DNA of 32,210 nucleotides, taken from NCBI GenBank assembly GCA_028293645.1, contig JAQGOK010000078.1:1-32210 (forward strand), given 5' to 3'. This document shows positions 9,634-17,524 of this stretch, piece by piece. The translations under genes and the position numbers were made by a program. The notes beneath the pieces were generated by a model. It was given only the letters and a program-made list of their open reading frames with translations. It made no database searches and was not told the origin of the DNA. Position 1 is the stretch's first letter, and every line of letters begins with the position of its first letter. This DNA comes from Chthoniobacter sp. Its GTDB lineage: Bacteria; Verrucomicrobiota; Verrucomicrobiia; Chthoniobacterales; Chthoniobacteraceae.

Positions 9634-10196
9634 GAGCCGATCTCGCGCAGCACCCGCGCGGGATTTCCCGCCGCGACCACACCTGGCGGAAGCGTTTTCG
9701 TCACCACACTGCCTGCACCCACGACGCTGCCTGCCCCGATCGTAACTCCCTTCAAGATCGTCACGTGAGCGCCGATCCAGCAGCGCGGCTCCAGGCGTGT
9801 GGCTGCCGATGCGAGCGGTCCTTGCGCTGGCGACAAATCCAGGCCGAACGAGTGATCGTGATCCGTGATGTAACAGAAGGGGCCGATCAACGTCTCCGCC
9901 CCGATCTCCACGAGTTCGTTCGCGTCGATCATCGTGTGACGGTTGAGATAAGTGCGCGGGCCGATCACGATCCGCGCCGCATCACTCGTGGCGAGCAGCG
10001 TCACGCCGCGATCCAGCGACGCGCCATCTTCCAAGACGACGCACTGCGGGCGGAAAGGAATCTCCACCGCACGGAGCGAGACGTGACCGCGGATCTGCAC
10101 GCCGCGCAGCCGATGGATATGAATCCGCGCACGCGAGGCGAGGCCGCGCGCAACGCGCACGATCAAGTCCATGTGCCGAGCAATTCCTGTTTCCAT
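9630..10196 (-). CDS. Left-handed beta-helix (hexapeptide) acyltransferase
   Basis: Hexapeptide periodicity: IGAHVTILKGVTIGAGSVVGAGSVVTKTLPPGVVAAGNPARVLREIG; IGPFCYITDHDHSFG. The start could instead be the internal Met at 10172. Confidence 0.9.
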   Translation of the reverse strand: METGIARHMDLIVRVARGLASRARIHIHRLRGVQIRGHVSLRAVEIPFRPQCVVLEDGASLDRGVTLLATSDAARIVIGPRTYLNRHTMIDANELVEIGAETLIGPFCYITDHDHSFGLDLSPAQGPLASAATRLEPRCWIGAHVTILKGVTIGAGSVVGAGSVVTKTLPPGVVAAGNPARVLREIGS

Positions 10197-11077
10197 GCGG
10201 GCTCCCGCCGCCGGACGACGCTGATGCTCGCGAAGGCTTTGTGCAGCAACAGCTTCAACTCAAAGCCGGCGCCGGAGAGGCCGAGCACGTCTTTCGCGAC
10301 GACTCGCTGATTGTGGATCCGCTGCCGCGCGAGATTCACCACATCGCGCTTCAGGGCGTTGTTTCCGTCGCGGTGCTGACACCGTGCGGTCGTGTGAAAG
10401 TAGAGCCGATGCGTGCGCGCAATGCGGGCCGAGAGATGCACGTCTTCCATGAAGCTGTATCCATCGAAGAGTGGAAACTCTTCTCGAAGGAAAGGTGCGG
10501 TGCGGTAAAAAACGCAGCCCGAGTTCAACCAGTCGGCGGAAATCAGATCGCCGTCGGATTCCGTGTAACACGGGAGGCAGTTGATCGCCGGGCCAAACAG
10601 CCGACCGCCATAGGTCCGATCGGGGAAGCCAGCTTGCAGCCGGTAATACCACCAGAGCAGACCGTGCGGTTCGGGCCGGAAGACTTCGTCGAGCCTCACC
10701 GAAACTCCGCCCGTCTGCTCGTCCGGGTCGGTCTCGAAAACGCGGAGCACCTTCGCTGTCGTGTCCGGGTAGAGCGTGATGTCGTCGTCCAGAAAACCGA
10801 GGACCGCATCCGTCGCGGGATCCGCGAGGCGGGCGCCGCGATTGCGTTGCTGTGCGGCACTACGCAGGTCCGAATGTTCGTAGCGCAACGGAAGCTTTCC
10901 ACTCCAGCGGGTCGCGAGCGCCTCGGTCCGATCGTCCCGTGACGAGTCGATGATGATCGTCTGCCGCGGTGGGCGTTGCTGCGCGGCGATGCTCGCGAGA
11001 GTAATCTCCAGTTCTTCCGGGCGCTCGAAAGTCGCAATGATCAGACTGTATGCGATCGGCGAAGCAGTGGAATCCAA
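10163..11077 (-). CDS. Glycosyltransferase family 2 (start uncertain)
   Basis: SLIIATFERPEELEITLASIAAQQRPPRQTIIIDSS, VLGFLDDDITLYP. The track ORF opens at 11314, but homology-like sequence begins near a possible TTG start at 11077, and the longer version would overlap the divergent gene. Confidence 0.85.
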   Translation of the reverse strand: MDSTASPIAYSLIIATFERPEELEITLASIAAQQRPPRQTIIIDSSRDDRTEALATRWSGKLPLRYEHSDLRSAAQQRNRGARLADPATDAVLGFLDDDITLYPDTTAKVLRVFETDPDEQTGGVSVRLDEVFRPEPHGLLWWYYRLQAGFPDRTYGGRLFGPAINCLPCYTESDGDLISADWLNSGCVFYRTAPFLREEFPLFDGYSFMEDVHLSARIARTHRLYFHTTARCQHRDGNNALKRDVVNLARQRIHNQRVVAKDVLGLSGAGFELKLLLHKAFASISVVRRREPAWKQELLGTWT

Positions 11078-11192
11078 GGCGGGAAGAATAGGCGAAGCGC
11101 AGTTTGCGAAACAATGGAAAGCAGGAGTCACACCGGCGTGTCCGGCTTCTGAACGTTGCCCGGGCACAGCGCTTGCATTAAGACCGCGCGTC

Positions 11193-12227
11193 ATGCCGCG
11201 TGTGCTCATCCCCTCCGATAATCGCGAAATCATCGGGCACCTTGCTGCCGCGTATCGACGGCGCGGCTGGGATGCGGTCGTCGGCGTGAACAACTTCGCG
11301 TGGGATTTTGCCACATACGATCTGGTGCATCTGCAATGGCCGGAGGAGTTGAGCGGTTGGGAGCCGCCGTCTCAGGCGCGCATCGCTGAAATCAGTGCGC
11401 GACTGGATTACTGGAACCAACAGGCCCGATTGCTCCTGACAGTCCACAACGTGCGGCCGCACTTGCACGGCGACCATTCCGCCTACACCGCGCTCTTCGA
11501 AGCGGTTTATGCGCGGGTTCCCGTGCTGGCCCACTTCACGGACACGTCGCGCCGACTTGTGGAGAGTGCGTTCCCGCAATCCGCGGCGCAGAGCAATGTC
11601 GTCACCGGATTCTTCAATCTGGATGCGCTGCTGCCGACGACGCGGGATCCGGCTGCGGCCCGGCGCGCACTCGGCATCCCGAAAGATGAGTTCGTGGTGC
11701 TGATCTTCGGCGCTCTGCGCAACTGGGCCGAAGTGCAGTTGCTGCGCGAAGGATTCGCCGGTGCGCGGATCCCGCGCAAACGCCTGTTGATGGCGGGCCG
11801 CTACCAGGAATTTGGACCAGTCTGGCGGCAACGCTGGCGGCGATTCGCCTGGCAACGCTGGTTGCGCAAAACCGGGAGCGTCGTGGCCGCCGGCTTCACG
11901 CCCGATCAAGAGATCCACCGTCTCGTGGACGCCGCGGATGCTTTGGTCGCACCTCGGATCAATGTGCTGAATTCAGGTCTCACCGCTCTTGCGATGAGCT
12001 TTGGCAAGATCCTGATCGCACCTGACTGCGGCGCGTTTCCTGAGCTGCTTGATGGAACGCAGAATCCGATCTATCCCGCCGGCGATGCGGAGGGACTCGC
12101 GCGCGCGATCGAACGTGCTGCTTCGCTCGATGGCGCCGAGGTGGCTCGCGAAAACCGCGCGCTCGCCGACGGCTGGAGTTGGGACGCGCTGGTGGAGCGT
12201 GGGTTGCAAGCCGTCAACCTGGCGTGA
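11193..12227 (+). CDS. Glycosyltransferase (GT4-like/GumK-like fold)
   Basis: Start MPRVLIPSDNREIIGHLAAAYRRRGWDAVVG at 11193 (the track ORF start 10950 is too long). LVHLQWPEEL, LLTVHNVRPH, FVVLIFGALRNWAE, ALVAPRINVLNSGLTALAMSFGKILIAPDCGAFPELL. Confidence 0.82.
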   Translation: MPRVLIPSDNREIIGHLAAAYRRRGWDAVVGVNNFAWDFATYDLVHLQWPEELSGWEPPSQARIAEISARLDYWNQQARLLLTVHNVRPHLHGDHSAYTALFEAVYARVPVLAHFTDTSRRLVESAFPQSAAQSNVVTGFFNLDALLPTTRDPAAARRALGIPKDEFVVLIFGALRNWAEVQLLREGFAGARIPRKRLLMAGRYQEFGPVWRQRWRRFAWQRWLRKTGSVVAAGFTPDQEIHRLVDAADALVAPRINVLNSGLTALAMSFGKILIAPDCGAFPELLDGTQNPIYPAGDAEGLARAIERAASLDGAEVARENRALADGWSWDALVERGLQAVNLA

Positions 12228-13168
12228 TGCGCATTTCCGTCGTCATTCCCTGCTTCAATGCGGAGCCCTGGATCGAGATCGCGCTCCGCAGCGTCGCGAC
12301 GCAGACCGTGGCTGCGCACGAGATCATCGTTGTGGATGACGGCTCGTCGGACGCTTCGCTCACAAAGATCAAGGAGAGTGGCGTTCCGTTGCGGCTGATC
12401 CAAACCAACCGCGCAAACGGTGCGGGCGCGCGCAACGCGGGAATCGCGGTCGCCACCGGAGATTGGATCGCCTTGCTCGATGCTGATGACGTTTGGTATC
12501 CGCGCCACCTCGAGCGCGCCGCCGGACTGCTGCGCGGATCGACCGACGTGGCTTATATGGCGAGTCACGACTGGGTTGATTTGGAAGGCGCGGTGATCCC
12601 AATCCCGGATTGTTTCGTCGCGCAGATCGAGGAACCGCTTACCGGCGCGAGCGCTGCAAGGTTTCTGCAGCTGATGAACGAGCCGTTCCACTTCGGACAT
12701 TCAACAGTGCTGTATCGTGCGGACCGACTGCGCGCTGTCGGCGCATTCGATACCGAGCAACGCCGCCGGCACGACCTCGATCTCTGGCTGCGGATGATTC
12801 ACGGGCACACCTGGACTTACGATCCGGAGCGGACGGTTGGCTATCGCGAGGCGACGCCGGGGAGCATTTCCAAAGCGATTGTGAACGCGGAGTATTTCCA
12901 TCTTCGATCTCTGCTCAAAAACAGCGCGCGCTTTGCGGGCGAGCCGCACTTCGAACGGCAGATCACCGGTTCCGCGCGTCGATTGATGGGGCTGGCGTTT
13001 GTCGATGGCGAAGGCTCGGAGTTTGCCTCAGCGAGCCAGCTTGCCTGGCCTTATCTCTCGAAGCGAATGCAGGCCTGGTACCGATGGGCGCCGCGCGTCG
13101 CGCCGCTCGCGCGGCGGGCGATGCAGTGGCGGCGGCGCATAGTCATGCGCGGAGTCGGTGCGAGTTAA
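12227..13168 (+). CDS. Glycosyltransferase family 2
   Basis: Start MRISVVIPCFNAEPWIEIALRSVATQTVAAHEIIVVDDGSSD at 12227 (TGATG overlap with previous stop). NAGIAVATGDWIALLDADDVWYPRHLE. Confidence 0.92.
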   Translation: MRISVVIPCFNAEPWIEIALRSVATQTVAAHEIIVVDDGSSDASLTKIKESGVPLRLIQTNRANGAGARNAGIAVATGDWIALLDADDVWYPRHLERAAGLLRGSTDVAYMASHDWVDLEGAVIPIPDCFVAQIEEPLTGASAARFLQLMNEPFHFGHSTVLYRADRLRAVGAFDTEQRRRHDLDLWLRMIHGHTWTYDPERTVGYREATPGSISKAIVNAEYFHLRSLLKNSARFAGEPHFERQITGSARRLMGLAFVDGEGSEFASASQLAWPYLSKRMQAWYRWAPRVAPLARRAMQWRRRIVMRGVGAS

Positions 13169-13179
13169 CGATGCAGTCG

Positions 13180-14580
13180 CTATTCAAACGTATGCCAGGT
13201 GATGTCTTTCATCGCCACCCGCAGGCGGTTCGCGAGCAGTTCGGCGTCGCTGAATTCACTCACGAAGAACAGTTCATTCCCGCGCACTGCACGGCGGAAG
13301 TAGCTCGTCGCGCGCGCATCCACGCCGGTGATCTGATTGCGCAAACCGGCCAGCGTTGCGCGGAGCCAATCGCGCCAGCGTCGCGCCTCGAGCCGAGGCA
13401 GTGTCCGCAGGTCGTGCATGGCTTCCAAAGCGTGGAATTTGGTCCGCTGCGTCGTTTCGGAAAGTGGATGCGAGTGGATTGTGCGGAAGTCCAGCGGCTC
13501 ACCGAATCGCGGCGGCAGGGAGACCACGCCGTCATTTTCGCCCACCGGATGAAGGTTCGTGGTAGGCGGATGATTGGTGTAGAGCAGGAGCTTCCCGTCG
13601 CCCAAGCCGGCTCCGCGAAGTGCCTCGAACAGGGCGAGCGTTGTGAACGCGTGGTCGGGATGGTCGTCGAGCAGAGGATGCGGCGTGACGATGATCTCCG
13701 GGTTGGTGCGGCGCAGGATTTCAACCAGATCTCGCACAAGCGAAGCCCAGGTCGGCTCCGCATTTTCGCGCAACATCGAGGAATTGTTCGCCATGCGAAA
13801 GTTGCGCAACGCTTCAGCACTGCCGCCGAGGTGCGTGGTCCGATCGTGCATGTGCAGAAGGCTTCCGTCGGCGTAACCAAGATTGATCGCCCGCTCGATT
13901 GGGACGTCACCGAGCGTCGGAACGTGGATCGAATCCCAGACGCGCAGCCGGCCGGTCACCAATTCCTCTCCCGGTTGAGCGTGGGCCAGATAGAACCCGC
14001 CGCCCTCGCCGGCGGTAACGGTCACCACAGTCGATTCCGCCTGGCTGTAGAAGCCGAACGCGGCGATCTCCGCATCGTCCGGGTGAGGAGCAAGAATGAG
14101 CGTCCGCGGGCGTGCAGGGAGCGCCGTTCGAAACAGAATCAACCGCGTCGCCTGCGGGTCGAAATCGAGGCGGGTTGCGTGGAGCCAGAAGCGTTGCCCA
14201 GGAGCGACACCGCCCCTGCAAAGGCCGCTGATATTCACCAGCCGCTGGCCGGCTGCACCGCGCTCGAAGTATTGGCGCGCGTAGTGATGAAGCGTCCGCG
14301 CTTCGAGGTAAGGCTCTGCCAATCGCCCAAGCCAATTCGAACGGATCCGGATTTCAAGAAACGCGGTGTCCCAAGTGCCCTCCGTCGCCGGCCAGGTAAA
14401 GCCGTCCGCATCCAGCCGGATCTCCACGGTGACGGCGGCCGAGTTGGAGAAGTCATAGCGCTGATCTTGATCCCGCCGGTATCGGAAGAACTTTCCGTAG
14501 GCCTTGTTCCGCAGCGCGATTCCGACGATCAGCCCGACCGAGCCGAGGAACAAAAGAGCGAGCGCGGCGGTCACAATCAA
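13180..14580 (-). CDS. Membrane-anchored PIG-L family (LmbE-like) deacetylase
   Basis: N-terminal TM (IVTAALALLFLGSVGLIVGIAL), then a ~150-aa beta-rich region, then TLILAPHPDDAEIAAFGFYSQ (PIG-L HPDD motif) and ...EIIVTPHPLLDDHPDH. Start is TTG at 14580 or GTG at 14574. Confidence 0.85.
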   Translation of the reverse strand: MIVTAALALLFLGSVGLIVGIALRNKAYGKFFRYRRDQDQRYDFSNSAAVTVEIRLDADGFTWPATEGTWDTAFLEIRIRSNWLGRLAEPYLEARTLHHYARQYFERGAAGQRLVNISGLCRGGVAPGQRFWLHATRLDFDPQATRLILFRTALPARPRTLILAPHPDDAEIAAFGFYSQAESTVVTVTAGEGGGFYLAHAQPGEELVTGRLRVWDSIHVPTLGDVPIERAINLGYADGSLLHMHDRTTHLGGSAEALRNFRMANNSSMLRENAEPTWASLVRDLVEILRRTNPEIIVTPHPLLDDHPDHAFTTLALFEALRGAGLGDGKLLLYTNHPPTTNLHPVGENDGVVSLPPRFGEPLDFRTIHSHPLSETTQRTKFHALEAMHDLRTLPRLEARRWRDWLRATLAGLRNQITGVDARATSYFRRAVRGNELFFVSEFSDAELLANRLRVAMKDITWHTFE

Positions 14581-14639
14581 CTTGGCCGCGGACGCTACTT
14601 CTGCGCTCTTCCCTTGCCAATGCGAAAGCCCCGTCGGCG

Positions 14640-15683
14640 ATGAAGCTGCAACTCCTCCGGGCTGACGAGCTCACCGCCGAACACCTCGCCAAATGGTCCG
14701 AATACCGCGCCGGCAACGAAGACCTGCGCAGTCCTTATTTTCATCCGGAGTTCACGCGCACCGTCGGCAGTGTGCGGAAGGATGTCTTCGTCGCGGTGCT
14801 CGACGAGGGATCCGCGTTCTTTCCGCATCAGCGCGGCACATGGGGCGTCGGAAAGGCGGTGGGTGGACCGATCTCGGACTACCATGGCGTGATCGCGCGC
14901 CTGGGATTCCGTTGGGATCCGCTGGAACTGGTGCGCGGCTGTGGCTTGAGCGTTTGGGACTTCGATCACTTGCTCGCCAGCCAAACCGATTTCGAGAAGT
15001 GGCACACGGTATCCACCAGTTCGCCCGTGATCGATTTATCGGCCCACGTCGCGGTGGGTTCCGCGAAGCTGCGCGCGGATGCAATGCGCCGCCGGCGCAA
15101 GTTGGAACGTGAAGTGGGTCCGTTGAGGTTCGAAATGCACACGCTCGACGAGGCGGTGTTTGGAGCGCTGCGAAAGTGGAAGTCCGCGCAATATCACGCT
15201 TCGGGTGGACTCGACCTATTCGAGGTTCCCTGGGTCCGTGAAGTCCTGGAGCGAATCTGGCGTCGCGAAGGGAACGAACTCTCGGGGATGCTATCGGTTT
15301 TGTGGACTGGAGAACGGCCGATCGCCGCGCATTTCGGACTACGATCCGGCGACGTGTTACACTACTGGTTTCCGGCTTATGATCCGGAACTCGGCAGTTA
15401 CTCGCCGGGAATTTTGTTGCTGCTGGCGATCATCGACGCGGCACCCGCGCACGGGATCTCCATGGTCGATCTCGGTAAAGGTGACGCACTTTACAAACAG
15501 CGACTGGCCAATGGATCGGTGCCTCTGGCCGAAGGCAGTGTGGTGGCCGGAAGATTGATTCATGCGGCGCGACGAAGCCGCACTCAGGTGGAGCAGTGGG
15601 TGCGTAATGGGCCTCTTATCGGCCCCGCCCGCCGCTTTGGTAAGTTCATAAGGCGCTTCGAAAGCGCCCGCAGATTTCGCTAG
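14640..15683 (+). CDS. GNAT-fold acyltransferase, CelD/FemAB-like
   Basis: SPYFHPEFTRTVGSVRKDVFVAVL...RRRRKLEREVGPLRFEMHT...WKSAQY...LSVLWTGERPIAAHFGLRSGDVLHYWFPAYDPELGSYSPGILLLLAIIDAA: typical CelD/BcsL-like layout. Confidence 0.8.
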   Translation: MKLQLLRADELTAEHLAKWSEYRAGNEDLRSPYFHPEFTRTVGSVRKDVFVAVLDEGSAFFPHQRGTWGVGKAVGGPISDYHGVIARLGFRWDPLELVRGCGLSVWDFDHLLASQTDFEKWHTVSTSSPVIDLSAHVAVGSAKLRADAMRRRRKLEREVGPLRFEMHTLDEAVFGALRKWKSAQYHASGGLDLFEVPWVREVLERIWRREGNELSGMLSVLWTGERPIAAHFGLRSGDVLHYWFPAYDPELGSYSPGILLLLAIIDAAPAHGISMVDLGKGDALYKQRLANGSVPLAEGSVVAGRLIHAARRSRTQVEQWVRNGPLIGPARRFGKFIRRFESARRFR

Positions 15684-15700
15684 CTCTACCGGTGCAAACG

Positions 15701-15732
15701 AAAGCCCGCGGGAGCAAACTCCCGCGGGCTTT
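15701..15732. terminator. Bidirectional intrinsic-terminator-like hairpin between convergent genes
   Basis: AAAGCCCGCGGGAG-CAAA-CTCCCGCGGGCTTT: perfect 14-bp stem with 4-nt loop, between a + gene ending at 15683 and a - gene ending at 15762. Confidence 0.85.
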
Positions 15733-15761
15733 GATGAACTAAACTGGCTGCGACGACTAAC

Positions 15762-16229
15762 TCAGTCTTTCTCTTTGGCGGTAGTCGTCGTCGTGGTGGT
15801 CGATTTCTTCTGTTCGAGCACGGGAGCAGCAGGCGCAGCAGTGGTCGTGCTGGTCCGTTTCTCAACCGTTGCGCCGCCAGAAGAGCTGGTCGTCGATTTG
15901 CGGACGATCACGCGGGAGGCCACCATGCGGTCGCCTTCTTTGGCGTAGTGCACCGTCACGGGCAGGCCGCTCTTCACCAGATCCATGGAGACAGGGTTGC
16001 CGGCCTCATCCACGTAAGTGGTGGTCTTGGTGTAGCTGTAGCGGACTGGCTCGGGGCTCGTTTCGCTGCGGATCACAATCGTGTCCGGGCTGAACTCGCT
16101 GATCGTGCCGAGCGACGTCGTGCTCGAGCTGGTGGTCACCGAGGTTTGCGCGAATCCCGCAGTCGTAAGACTCAGGGTGATCGCGCAAAAAGCTGCGGCG
16201 AGGGTTTTTGGAAGGGTCGTGTGTTTCAT
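15762..16229 (-). CDS. Secreted Thr/Ser-rich protein of unknown function
   Basis: Signal peptide MKHTTLPKTLAAAFCAITLSLTTAGFAQ; small beta-like core (GTISEFSPDTIVIRSETSPEPVRYSYTKTTTYVDEAGNPV); Thr-rich tail KKSTTTTTTTAKEKD. Confidence 0.75.
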   Translation of the reverse strand: MKHTTLPKTLAAAFCAITLSLTTAGFAQTSVTTSSSTTSLGTISEFSPDTIVIRSETSPEPVRYSYTKTTTYVDEAGNPVSMDLVKSGLPVTVHYAKEGDRMVASRVIVRKSTTSSSGGATVEKRTSTTTAAPAAPVLEQKKSTTTTTTTAKEKD

Positions 16230-16452
16230 AACTTATTGTAGTTGTTGTGGCACCTGTAAGTGCGCTTGAGATGCATCGTGTCCGCCTCATTAGGTGGTCG
16301 TGTGCCGCCCTTACAGGCGCGTTGAGTCCAATCGACGGGAGCGCGCAGAAGAACATTCAGCTCTTTGCATTCTTATTTTCACTCCGGTTTACCAGTCTTG
16401 CGACGGGGAAAGGGCGAAGCAGCGTTGCACGAAAGATCTGAAGCGATCCGTG

Positions 16453-16473
16453 AAAGGCCGCGAAAAGGCCTTT
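16453..16473. terminator. Possible weak terminator hairpin downstream of the receiver operon
   Basis: AAAGGCC-GCGAAAA-GGCCTTT: 7-bp stem, 7-nt loop, about 75 bp past the minus-strand stop at 16548. No long U-tract. Confidence 0.35.
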
Positions 16474-16547
16474 GGAAAACACTCTTTCACGTGAGCGCCT
16501 GGTCGCGCGCCCCTGCCCAAACACTCACCGCCGAGCCGCTCCGCGAC

Positions 16548-16916
16548 TTAGGCCGCTACCGCGTCGAGAATCTCGCGCAGCTTCTCGCGCTGGATCGGCT
16601 TCTCCAGATACCCGATCGCCCCCGCATTGCTAACAAAGGGGTGCGTGCCTTCCACATGGCCTGAAACGAAAACGACCTTGGCGTTCGGATCCCGACTTAG
16701 GAGCGCATGGCAGACGGTGAGCCCATTAAAGCGCGGCATCATGATATCGAGCAGCACAACATCGGGCCGGTGACGCGCGAAGCTTTGAATGACTGACAGA
16801 CCGCCGCCCGTGACCGTCTCCACCACCTCGTGATCGAGTTCGCGGACATAGCTGGCAATCACTTCGGCCATGTCCCGATCATCGTCCGCAACAAGAACTC
16901 GCATGAGGGGGAACAT
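16548..16916 (-). CDS. Stand-alone response-regulator receiver protein (CheY-like)
   Basis: VLVADDDRDMAEVI, VVLLDIMMPRFNG, VVFVSGH, YLEKPI: conserved acidic pocket, phospho-acceptor Asp, Ser and Lys. No output domain. Confidence 0.92.
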   Translation of the reverse strand: MFPLMRVLVADDDRDMAEVIASYVRELDHEVVETVTGGGLSVIQSFARHRPDVVLLDIMMPRFNGLTVCHALLSRDPNAKVVFVSGHVEGTHPFVSNAGAIGYLEKPIQREKLREILDAVAA

Positions 16917-16924
16917 GGCAGGCG

Positions 16925-17413
16925 CTACGCCGCGAGCAAGTGAACACGCACCTGAATGAACGCGATCATTTCGAGAAGATCATCCACATGGAACGGCTTC
17001 GTGAGGATGGTCCCGTTTACGTTCTCGATGAACTCGTTGACCTTCGCGTTGCCGCGATGGCCCGTCATGAAGACAAAGCGGTCGCAAAGATGCGGGCGCA
17101 TCCGCTCGACCGCGCGGAAGAACATATCCCCCGGGAGAGTCGGCATCATCATGTCGCAAAGGATGACCTCAAACTCGCTGGCGAGCACCTGATGCACGCC
17201 CTCGACCCCGTTCTGCACCGCAACGACGTGAAATCCGCTCTCCGAGAGGAAGTCGGTCATGATCTCTTTGAAAGCCGGATCGTCTTCGAGCAGCAGCACT
17301 TTACGAGATGCGCTGGCGGTGGCCTCCTCGTTCTTCGGATGCACTCGTAAGGCAGGAGCTGGAGGAGGAACAGCGGACGGGGCGTCGACGGGAGCGTGAG
17401 AAAGTTGAGGCAT
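16925..17413 (-). CDS. Response-regulator receiver protein with Pro/Ala-rich N-terminal extension
   Basis: The track ORF is over-extended to 18199; the plausible start is MPQLSHAPVDAPSAVPPPAPALRVHPKNEEATASASRKVLLLEDDPAF at 17413. VILCDMMMPTLPGD, FVFMTGH, LTKPF. Confidence 0.88.
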   Translation of the reverse strand: MPQLSHAPVDAPSAVPPPAPALRVHPKNEEATASASRKVLLLEDDPAFKEIMTDFLSESGFHVVAVQNGVEGVHQVLASEFEVILCDMMMPTLPGDMFFRAVERMRPHLCDRFVFMTGHRGNAKVNEFIENVNGTILTKPFHVDDLLEMIAFIQVRVHLLAA

Positions 17414-17524
17414 ATAACGCGGAAGACTTGTAATTACTAGAAAGCAGGCACCGTGCCGGAAGTGGAGCTCGATGCACTCTTCTGATAACTTGCCGCGAAC
17501 GATCAGCTCACCTAACCGTGCATC

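Noticed and set aside
12610-14643. 677-aa + strand ORF over the GT2 and PIG-L genes
   Set aside because: Overlaps strongly supported CDSs on both strands, has biased Arg-rich composition and no recognisable motif; a GC-driven spurious ORF.
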